DNA of 6,260 bases, from the NCBI GenBank assembly GCA_030627905.1, contig DAOVRZ010000173.1:1-6260 (forward strand). The letters run 5' to 3'. The notes beneath the pieces are model-generated. The model searched no databases. It was not told the origin of the DNA and worked only from the letters and a program-made list of their open reading frames with translations. Position numbers and translations under genes: made by a program. The number at the start of each line of letters is the position of its first letter. The stretch's first letter is position 1. This DNA is from JAGMES01 sp023128035. GTDB taxonomy: Bacteria; Bacillota; Halanaerobiia; DY22613. Below, in pieces: positions 1 through 5,172 of this stretch.

Positions 1-230
1 GGTTTTCTGATTTTACTCATCACTGCTGCTAAGAGAAAAGCAATAATGGTCCCTCCCAAAAAACTATGACAAAAACCATGTAAAGGATAATCTAAATCAA
101 ATAGGATAACAATAATTGGTTCCACATCAACAATTACGCTTGCTATCAAAAATGTAGGGAAATCAATGTAATAAAGTAATATTAATCCAATCAATAGACC
201 TGGACCTAAATGAAATGGTGTTAATGGCAT
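1..230 (-). CDS. Small multi-pass membrane protein, YdjM-like/putative metal-dependent hydrolase family (partial, C-terminus beyond the window)
   Basis: An open frame starts at the ATG at 230 and runs off the left edge after 76 codons. The N-terminus reads MPLTPFHLGPG, followed by a hydrophobic stretch (residues 12-22), then FPTFLIASVIVDVEP, then YPLHGFCHSFLGGT (about residues 48-61) and another hydrophobic segment. The TPFH-LGP start, an acidic VD-EP motif and a PLHxFxHxxxG motif are what I recall from archaeal integral-membrane proteins related to YdjM-type putative hydrolases. The His and Asp/Glu residues would be the presumed metal ligands. The function is unproven. The gene lies 76 bases downstream of the DUF3795-like gene on the same strand and shows no Shine-Dalgarno sequence. 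The frame is clean across the A6 run at 58-63. The family assignment comes from remembered motifs, so it is tentative; that this is coding sequence is fairly certain. Confidence 0.7.
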   Translation of the reverse strand, partial: MPLTPFHLGPGLLIGLILLYYIDFPTFLIASVIVDVEPIIVILFDLDYPLHGFCHSFLGGTIIAFLLAAVMSKIRK

Positions 231-270
231 ATAATATTAAAGATACTTATTTTCTTTTTTGAATTTTTCG

Positions 271-280
271 ATTAAATTTA
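271..280 (-). promoter_or_regulatory. Possible TATA box for the left-edge membrane protein gene
   Basis: On the minus strand this reads TAAATTTAAT, about 41 bases upstream of the ATG at 230. It would give a short leader of roughly 15 bases. The spacer is A+T-rich throughout, so chance matches are likely. No T-run follows the stop of the upstream gene, so read-through from that gene is an equally good explanation. Confidence 0.25.
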
Positions 281-306
281 TGAAGATATTAATGTTTCTG
301 TTATTT

Positions 307-760
307 TTATAAGTAACGCTCTTCTAATTTTGTGCCACAAGATTTGCATATTCTAGCTCTCCAATGTTGCAATGTTTGACATGTTGGACAAGTGTTTAAT
401 TCAATAGTTTTAGAAATCCATTGTTCTTTACCGAATTTCATTTGATAATTCACATCCCACTTTACTTTCTTAATAAATTCTTTATATGGAAACTGTTCTA
501 TTAAATCACAAGGAAACTCTTCACAATTTACACAACTCTGAATGCTTTTATTTTGCACGCACTCCTTTATTTTACACACTCTACAAAAAAAAAATAGTTA
601 AATCGGAATTACAACCTTCACAGATTATTTTTTCTGGTTTTATCCCAATACTCTTTGCTAATTTTTGCTTTAACCTATCATCATTGTTTTTATATGCGAT
701 TAAATATGGACAAACACCACAATATACACCGCAAGGTGCTAATAATTTCGAATTATCCAT
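307..760 (-). CDS. DUF3795-like Cys-rich protein with C-terminal zinc ribbon, interrupted by a +1 frameshift in a T10 run
   Basis: The frame from the ATG at 760 encodes MDNSKLLAPCGVYCGVCPY and runs through a CEGC motif to a T10 run (585-594, read on minus), where it meets a TAG stop at 583-581. The next frame continues at once with CRVCKIKEC, CVNCEEFPCDL and a four-Cys ribbon (CPTC/CKSC). Removing one T gives a single 150-residue protein. Its pattern (CGxYCGxCP, CxGC, CxxCxIxxC, CxxCxxFPC) is that of DUF3795 proteins. In the repaired protein the Cys residues are 10, 14, 17, 47, 50, 59, 62, 67, 76, 79, 84 and, in the ribbon, 124, 127, 138 and 141. The metal-binding role is inferred and no enzymatic activity is known to me. 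If the frameshift is ignored, only a 90-residue fragment from a GTG at 579 is seen, which lacks half of the Cys motifs. Whether this is a sequencing error, a pseudogene or slippage-dependent expression cannot be decided here. Confidence 0.8.
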
Positions 761-830
761 TTATTGGTCATCTGAATATACATTAATTTTATTTATTATT
801 TGACCTTTTTTTTTCCTAAAATAGAGCCTA

Positions 831-840
831 TATATTTAAA
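831..840 (-). promoter_or_regulatory. TATA box candidate for the DUF3795-like gene
   Basis: The minus strand reads TTTAAATATA, the same ten bases found upstream of the PAC2 gene at 1661-1670. It lies about 70 bases before the ATG at 760. That would imply a 5' leader of about 45 bases, longer than usual for archaea. A weaker A+T-rich alternative lies at about 785-801. The site sits just beyond the stop codon of the PAC2 gene. Confidence 0.4.
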
Positions 841-848
841 ATGTATTT

Positions 849-1628
849 TTATCGAAAATATGATTCGTCGACGGCTTTTTTTTTCCCAAAATCACTTACA
901 ACTCTAGACTTTAATGAAGAAATCAATTTTTCGAGATCGATAACTTGTTTATCTAACTCTTCAAAGGTTACCTCTGAAAGAGAAAAATAATCTTTAATAG
1001 TTGAAACCAGAGCTCTTGAAGCTTTTGGATCTGCATTTAACATAGGAACTGGTACGGTCTCGGCTAGCAAACAAACTCCAGGTGCATATCCTTTAACACC
1101 AGCATACGCAGGTAATATTCCATTAGCTCCTGCAATGATCCCTCCTTCCATTAATTTTGTGTTTTCTAATTTTAAAAAATCCTTAACAATATTTGGATCT
1201 GTTCCAGATATGTGAACATTAACAATTTCCGGTATTACTTCAGGAATTAACGCTCCAGTACTTATATACATTTGTATACTATCATTAGTGATGATTTTCA
1301 TTAATTCACATAAATTTTTGCTAAACTCATAGATGCCATCAGCAGTTTGAGGCTGAAAATCTGCCGTTAAAAAGAAAAAATCATGTTCTTCACCAGACTT
1401 ATAATAAATATCTGCAGTTGGTAATTTCATAGTGCCCTTTTCAACAATCGATTTTGGAGGAAAATCGTTATATTCGATTTTTATATAGGATTTCGCGTTT
1501 ATTGACGCTATTATAGTTGTAATTGCAACTTTTCCAACTAAAGCAATTCCTGGCCATCCAATTAACATTATTGGATTTTTTATATCACTTTTTGGAATTT
1601 CAAACTTATATTCTGTATTGAAAATCAT
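849..1628 (-). CDS. PAC2 family protein (proteasome assembly chaperone-like, COG2047)
   Basis: This 259-residue protein matches the archaeal PAC2/COG2047 family, which is related to eukaryotic proteasome assembly chaperone 2. Its biochemical role in archaea is not settled. Visible family motifs are GWPGIALVG at residues 24-32, ADFQPQTADGIYEF at about 89-102, a Gly-rich GGIIAGANGILPAYAG at 162-177 and CLLAET at 186-191. A Leu-rich, charged helix (about 215-242) follows and could form a coiled coil, and the tail is basic then acidic. Length and domain coverage look complete. The codons for KKK near the C-terminus sit in an A9 run (876-884 on plus), so the last ten residues depend on that run being read correctly. 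It is a single gene with its own TATA box and no strong Shine-Dalgarno sequence. No proteasome subunit gene is visible in the window. Confidence 0.88.
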   Translation of the reverse strand: MIFNTEYKFEIPKSDIKNPIMLIGWPGIALVGKVAITTIIASINAKSYIKIEYNDFPPKSIVEKGTMKLPTADIYYKSGEEHDFFFLTADFQPQTADGIYEFSKNLCELMKIITNDSIQMYISTGALIPEVIPEIVNVHISGTDPNIVKDFLKLENTKLMEGGIIAGANGILPAYAGVKGYAPGVCLLAETVPVPMLNADPKASRALVSTIKDYFSLSEVTFEELDKQVIDLEKLISSLKSRVVSDFGKKKAVDESYFR

Positions 1629-1660
1629 TTAAATCTCTGACTTCAAACCAAATGGGTTCT

Positions 1661-1670
1661 TATATTTAAA
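1661..1670 (-). promoter_or_regulatory. TATA box for the PAC2 gene
   Basis: The minus strand reads TTTAAATATA about 33 bases upstream of the ATG at 1628. Archaeal transcription usually begins 22-27 bases downstream of the box, so the leader would be only about 10 bases, close to leaderless. This fits the lack of a clear Shine-Dalgarno sequence in front of this gene. No clear purine-rich BRE precedes it. Confidence 0.5.
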
Positions 1671-1725
1671 AATGTAAAAGTGGAAATTTAAATAACTATA
1701 TATTTTAAAACATTTATGCTTTTTG

Positions 1726-1735
1726 AAAAAAAAAA
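1726..1735 (-). terminator. Probable archaeal poly-T terminator after the membrane protein gene
   Basis: An uninterrupted run of ten T on the minus strand lies about 58 bases past the stop at 1793 and before the PAC2 promoter. A shorter T5 run sits next to it. Archaeal RNA polymerase terminates at T-tracts without needing a hairpin. The position between two genes of the same strand fits this role. Confidence 0.45.
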
Positions 1736-1792
1736 CCTAAAAATTGAGCGTTATTCTAAAATTTTTAAATTAATATCGCTATTTTTTTCTTA

Positions 1793-2434
1793 TTACATGC
1801 CAGTTTTAGGAATCTTCTCGCCACAACTAGGGCAAAATCTGAAATTGAAATGTCTCTCCATTGAAAATCCACAATAGGGGCAAAAGATAGGTGATTCTGA
1901 GTCTGTTATTTCTGGTTGAATTTTAGGCTTAGGAAAAGGACGTCTTGGAATTTCATAGGGAGTAGAACTAGGTAAAGGAATTTGTTGTTGTGGTGTTCTT
2001 TGGTAATATTGCAATCTTGAATCTCTGCTATACATTTGCTTTTTGCTGTAAACTAACAAAGTAATTAGTAAACATGATAAAAGTGGAGATAGAAGTATAT
2101 TTGCCATATTGTAGATTAGAGTGTATATAATAATCATCAAATAATTTCTTGTTGCCGGGTGAAACGCAGCATTATATTCTGTGGCAGGTATTATTAAATC
2201 AAGAATTAAAGTATAAATAAATGAAACAATGCCTGTTATTATTAAATTTATAAATAATAGCCCTATTATTTTCAATAAATTATTTTTTGAATAACGACGA
2301 CTCGCTTTAATACACATTAGTTTTTCTTCTGACTCTATCGAATGCATTACTGGAGAGTAAATGAAAAAAATATATATTATTAAGGCAGGGATAAATAAAA
2401 GTAAGAAACCTAATGATATTAATAAAGCAAACAA
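1793..2434 (-). CDS. Zinc-ribbon membrane protein, probably missing its N-terminal part
   Basis: The visible protein has 213 residues. It has hydrophobic segments at about 3-27, 54-80 and 98-130, a Pro/Gln-rich linker (about 145-180) and a four-Cys zinc ribbon (C185, C188, C201, C204 as CPYC and CPSC). The order hydrophobic segment, IPA, ESEEKLMCIKASRRYSKNN, next hydrophobic segment resembles the second half of archaeal multi-pass proteins of the GDPD-membrane-domain or zinc-ribbon type. In those proteins further helices normally come first. The function is unknown. The only available start is a TTG at 2434 inside the glycosylase gene, with no ribosome binding site. The frame stays open only to 2458, where a TAA blocks it. 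Together with the glycosylase truncation at the same spot, this suggests a 5'-truncated gene. The membrane and zinc-ribbon assignment is secure; the start is not. Confidence 0.65.
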   Translation of the reverse strand: MFALLISLGFLLLFIPALIIYIFFIYSPVMHSIESEEKLMCIKASRRYSKNNLLKIIGLLFINLIITGIVSFIYTLILDLIIPATEYNAAFHPATRNYLMIIIYTLIYNMANILLSPLLSCLLITLLVYSKKQMYSRDSRLQYYQRTPQQQIPLPSSTPYEIPRRPFPKPKIQPEITDSESPIFCPYCGFSMERHFNFRFCPSCGEKIPKTGM

Positions 2435-3059
2435 TAGTCTCTTCAGGTTTGAGTCTTTTTACTAATCTTAAAGGGCTTATTTTTGCTAATGCTAAAGATT
2501 CTGATTTGTAGATGTTCCCTATTCCTGCGATTAAAGTTTGATCAAGAAGAATCCTTCCAATTTCTTTGTTTGCATTTTTTTTCAGTTTAAGCTTTTCAGC
2601 AAATGCTTCTTGGGGAAAAGGAACCTTCAGTCCATCAGAACCTAAATTTCTAATAGGTAAATAGTTTATTACATCTTGATAAGCATTATAAATTCTAAAC
2701 TGTCCAAAATTTCTTGCGTCTTCAAAAATAGCTATCTTATTTTCATTTTTAAACAGAATTTTTATTTTAGGGTGAATAATATGAGCTGGAACATCTACCC
2801 CTTCAGAGATAATCCAATGTCCAGACATTCCTAAATGATTTAGAATGACTTTAGGGAAATCAAAGTTCCAAATAAGAAATTTCCCCTTTCTTTCAATTTC
2901 TGTTATTGTTTTTCCAATAAATACGTCGAATATTTTTTGTTTTCCTTCATATTTTTTGTATTTTTGTGAAAGTTTAGTCAATTCTATTTTCACTATTTTC
3001 TTGCCTTCAAACCTTCTTAGAGAAAGTCTTGTGCATTCAACTTCTGGACCTTCTGGCAT
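2307..3059 (-). CDS. Fpg/Nei-type DNA glycosylase/AP lyase, C-terminally truncated with an out-of-frame tail
   Basis: Members of this family excise oxidised bases and cleave the abasic site in base-excision repair. The first 207 residues are typical: MPEGPEVE with catalytic Pro2 and Glu3, IERKGKFLIW with the equivalent of the catalytic lysine at K60, NHLGMSGHW (74-82), DARNFGQF (114-121), and LLDQTLIAGIGNIYKSE (171-187), which begins the helix-two-turn-helix. After about residue 207 the family pattern stops. There is no second half of that domain and no C-terminal zinc finger. The last ~43 residues are an alternative frame of the membrane protein gene and are unlikely to be native. The ATG follows the THEP1 stop as TAA-ATG, suggesting translational coupling. 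It is probably inactive or unstable if the sequence is right. It could be named Fpg or Nei, but the start MPEG and the lost C-terminus do not let me choose. Confidence 0.8.
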   Translation of the reverse strand: MPEGPEVECTRLSLRRFEGKKIVKIELTKLSQKYKKYEGKQKIFDVFIGKTITEIERKGKFLIWNFDFPKVILNHLGMSGHWIISEGVDVPAHIIHPKIKILFKNENKIAIFEDARNFGQFRIYNAYQDVINYLPIRNLGSDGLKVPFPQEAFAEKLKLKKNANKEIGRILLDQTLIAGIGNIYKSESLALAKISPLRLVKRLKPEETIVCFINIIRFLTFIYPCLNNIYFFHLLSSNAFDRVRRKTNVY

Positions 3060-3572
3060 TTAAATCATCAACTTAATAATGTCTTCTTCAGCTTGAGATC
3101 TATTTTTTTCTGTGAGCTGATAAACAATTGTATCGGATCTATTTTTAATTTTACTAGTGAAATTATTATCCATCATCATAATTGTACCTAAAACACATTT
3201 CTGTTCTAAACACTTCTCAACAAATTGTTTGAATTTAGTGGAAAAAAGTTCCATTTTTCCGATTTCATCCAATATGATCCAATCATAACTAAACTCTACC
3301 ATATCCTGTTTGATTTGATCGACAATTGTGTCAACATTTTCCAGATAAACACCATAGCTGGCAACATGATACAAACTTTGTCGATTTTCCTTTGAGGCTA
3401 ATGGCAGCTTAAGACCTGAAAATGATTCAATATTAAATCCTACTCTTCTATTGTTTAACCTAATCTCATTAGTAATAAATCCAACAACTTCTCTTTTTGT
3501 TGTTTCTACAATTCTATTAATTAAAGTGGTTTTTCCTACTCTCGGATATCCCGTTATCAAGATATTTGGCAT
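3060..3572 (-). CDS. THEP1-type nucleoside-triphosphatase (NTPase)
   Basis: This 170-residue P-loop protein matches the archaeal THEP1 family, which hydrolyses ATP, GTP and other NTPs to NDPs; its physiological role is unclear. Walker A is GYPRVGKTT at residues 8-16, and Walker B is WIILDEIGKMEL at 98-109 with D102 and E103. Family-typical elements between them are VGFITNEIR (30-38), GF-IESFSG (45-53) and the segment around YGVYLENVD (73-81). Length is normal (about 170-180). The ATG is preceded by a GGAGG six bases upstream, which fixes the start. It is the first gene of a minus-strand unit and touches the glycosylase gene directly. The pairing suggests a link to nucleotide or DNA quality control, but that is inference. 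Confidence 0.92.
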   Translation of the reverse strand: MPNILITGYPRVGKTTLINRIVETTKREVVGFITNEIRLNNRRVGFNIESFSGLKLPLASKENRQSLYHVASYGVYLENVDTIVDQIKQDMVEFSYDWIILDEIGKMELFSTKFKQFVEKCLEQKCVLGTIMMMDNNFTSKIKNRSDTIVYQLTEKNRSQAEEDIIKLMI

Positions 3573-3578
3573 AATTTT

Positions 3579-3583
3579 CCTCC
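3579..3583 (-). promoter_or_regulatory. Shine-Dalgarno site of the THEP1 gene
   Basis: The minus strand reads GGAGG, with six bases between it and the ATG at 3572. This is the strongest ribosome binding site in the window and settles the start codon. Several other genes here have only partial motifs or none. Confidence 0.75.
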
Positions 3584-3624
3584 ATGGAATCTTATTTTAT
3601 CTCTTTCTTATTAAGTTCTCAATC

Positions 3625-3645
3625 TTGAAAAATCTTATAAATCTG
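3625..3645. promoter_or_regulatory. Divergent promoter region with a TATA box readable on both strands
   Basis: The 128-base gap between the divergent THEP1 and SBDS genes holds a central TTATAAAT. On the plus strand it is preceded by GAAAAA, a fair BRE-like element, and would start transcription near 3660-3665, giving a leader of about 40 bases before SBDS. On the minus strand the same bases read TTTATAAG and would start near 3612, about 40 bases before THEP1. Sharing of one element is inferred from position and near-symmetry only. Confidence 0.4.
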
Positions 3646-3700
3646 ACTTTTAATGTTTTCAAAATTAGCGAAGTTAGTATGTTACACGAGAGTGGTAAAA

Positions 3701-4444
3701 ATGAGCCAAGATTTTAGAGGTGTTACAATAGATAGACGAATAGATTTACGTGGAAAGTCTATCGTTCGTTTAGAAAAGCATGGGAGGCGATATGAATTAC
3801 TTGTCAATCCTGAGCCTGCTTGGAGATTATTACAAGGGGAAGAGGTTGAAATAGACGATATATTTGAAGTATTTGTAGTATATGAAAATTTATCGCGGGG
3901 AGTTAAAGCAACAAAAGATGATTTAGAAGTTGCTTTTGAAGGATTGACAGAAAGAGAAATAGCAGTTAAAATTCTGAAAGAAGGAAAACTTCAATTAACT
4001 GCTGATCAGAGAAATGAAATTCTTAAAGAAAAGAGAATTGAAATTGTTGACTTCATTCATATTCACTGTATAAATCCACGAGAAAATGTTCCTATCCCCA
4101 AGGATAGGATAGAAAAGGCTATTCTTGATTTGGGAGTTAATATTGATTACAAGGAAGAAGCAAAAAATCAAGCTTTAGAAATTATTAATCAATTAAAACC
4201 TATTATGCCTATTCGACTAGAATCAGTTAAATTAGCATTAAAAATACCTCCAAATTATACTGGACCACTTTATGGTTTTATACTATCTGCAGGCAATTTA
4301 ATTCAAGAAGAATGGTTATCAGATGGTAGTTTAGCAATGGTAACCCAAATACCATCTGGAACTCAAGCAGATTTCTTGGAACAAGTAACTTCGCGAACTA
4401 AAGGAAAAGCGCAAGTCAAAATATTAGAAAGACTTGCAGAATAA
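3701..4444 (+). CDS. Ribosome maturation protein SBDS/Sdo1 homologue
   Basis: The 247-residue protein is the archaeal SBDS orthologue, the factor that in eukaryotes works with the GTPase EFL1 to release the anti-association factor eIF6/Tif6 from the 60S subunit. Three domains can be followed: the N-terminal FYSH domain (about 18-90, with KSIVRLEKHGRRYELLVNP), the helical domain II (about 92-165, with the family signature GKLQLTADQR at 95-104 and later PIPKDRIEKA), and the ferredoxin-like domain III (about 168-244, with IPSG at 217-220). I chose the ATG at 3701. An upstream in-frame ATG at 3653 would add 16 residues (MFSKLAKLVCYTRVVK) that look like translated leader. About 16-18 residues still precede the conserved core, a little longer than usual. 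It is the first gene of the exosome operon, and rrp4 follows after 22 bases. Confidence 0.93.
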   Translation: MSQDFRGVTIDRRIDLRGKSIVRLEKHGRRYELLVNPEPAWRLLQGEEVEIDDIFEVFVVYENLSRGVKATKDDLEVAFEGLTEREIAVKILKEGKLQLTADQRNEILKEKRIEIVDFIHIHCINPRENVPIPKDRIEKAILDLGVNIDYKEEAKNQALEIINQLKPIMPIRLESVKLALKIPPNYTGPLYGFILSAGNLIQEEWLSDGSLAMVTQIPSGTQADFLEQVTSRTKGKAQVKILERLAE

Positions 4445-4456
4445 ATAACAAAGATT

Positions 4457-4461
4457 GTGAT
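4457..4461 (+). promoter_or_regulatory. Partial Shine-Dalgarno site of rrp4
   Basis: GTGAT matches the 3' part of the archaeal GGAGGTGAT motif and lies five bases before the ATG at 4467, inside the 22-base gap after SBDS. It is weak but supports this start and intra-operon translation. Confidence 0.4.
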
Positions 4462-4466
4462 TAATA

Positions 4467-5168
4467 ATGTCCATTATTAAAGTAAAGAATCATGAAATAG
4501 TTATTCCAGGTGATTTACTAGCAGAAGGCAATTTCAAATATGGTGAGGGAGTCATAAGAAAGGGAAATGTCTATTACTCTACACTTGTAGGTCTTTTTCA
4601 AGATAAAGGAGAGTTTATTCAGGTAAAATCTCTAAGAGGTAAATATATCCCTAGACCTGGTGATCTAGTAATCGGTAAGATAGTTGAAGTTGGATTAACT
4701 AATTGGATTGTTGATGTTGGCTCCCCTTATTCGGCGGTATTACTAGCCAATAATGCAACAGATAAGCGATTTGATCCAGTAAAGGATGATACCAGAAAAA
4801 TATTCGATATTGGGGATATTATCCTAACAAAAATTGCAAGTTTTGACAGAACCAGAGACCCTTCATTACTCACTAATGAGAGAGGATTAGGAAAATTAAG
4901 AGGGGGAAGAGTGATAGAGATTGAAGCAGCACATATTCCTAGAGTTATTGGAAAGAAGGGTACTATGATCAATATGGTTAAAAGACTTACAAGAACACAA
5001 ATTATAACTGGTCAAAATGGAAGAATTTGGATTCATGGAAAAAAGCCTGAAGATGAAATAAAGGCTATTGAATCAATTACAAAAATAGAGTTAGAAGCAC
5101 ATACACAGGGATTAACTGATAGAATACGCGATATGCTATCTAACGGTCAAACAGAAAATGAGAAGTGA
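4467..5168 (+). CDS. rrp4: Exosome complex RNA-binding cap protein Rrp4
   Basis: Rrp4 forms the RNA-binding cap on the archaeal exosome ring and guides substrates to the phosphorolytic chamber. The 233-residue protein shows all three expected parts. The N-terminal domain has VIPGD at 12-16 and the YGEGV segment around 25-29. The S1 domain spans about 63-140 (PRPGDLVIGKIVEVG through VGSPYSAVL). The KH domain spans about 147-215, with the GKKG loop at 162-165 in PRVIGKKGTMI and GRIWIHG at 185-191. The C-terminus is short and polar. Length is typical. The ATG at 4467 begins right at the conserved N-terminus. The 3' end overlaps the possible upstream start of rrp41 at 5158, so the two are translationally linked. 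Confidence 0.95.
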   Translation: MSIIKVKNHEIVIPGDLLAEGNFKYGEGVIRKGNVYYSTLVGLFQDKGEFIQVKSLRGKYIPRPGDLVIGKIVEVGLTNWIVDVGSPYSAVLLANNATDKRFDPVKDDTRKIFDIGDIILTKIASFDRTRDPSLLTNERGLGKLRGGRVIEIEAAHIPRVIGKKGTMINMVKRLTRTQIITGQNGRIWIHGKKPEDEIKAIESITKIELEAHTQGLTDRIRDMLSNGQTENEK

Positions 5169-5169
5169 T
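5162..5169 (+). promoter_or_regulatory. Shine-Dalgarno-like site at the start of rrp41
   Basis: GAAGTGAT overlaps the rrp4 stop codon (TGA at 5166-5168) and resembles the archaeal GGAGGTGAT motif. Only three bases separate it from the ATG at 5173, which is tight. It lies downstream of the alternative ATG at 5158, so it favours 5173 as the start. Confidence 0.4.
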
Positions 5170-5172
5170 ATT

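Noticed and set aside
51..63. Possible frameshift in the left-edge membrane gene at an A-run
   Set aside because: Careful counting gives six A (58-63), with which the frame reads HSFLGGT without interruption, as the family motif expects.
486..803. Plus-strand open frame of 105 codons opposite the DUF3795-like gene
   Set aside because: The minus strand encodes a clear Cys-motif protein across the same bases. The plus-strand peptide shows no family pattern and starts inside that gene.
2845..3063. Plus-strand open frame opposite the glycosylase start
   Set aside because: It is a mirror of strongly conserved glycosylase codons, with no start signal or recognisable product.
3653..3700. Upstream ATG extension of SBDS (16 residues)
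   Set aside because: The added residues do not resemble SBDS N-termini, and they would begin almost at the TATA element, before the expected transcription start.
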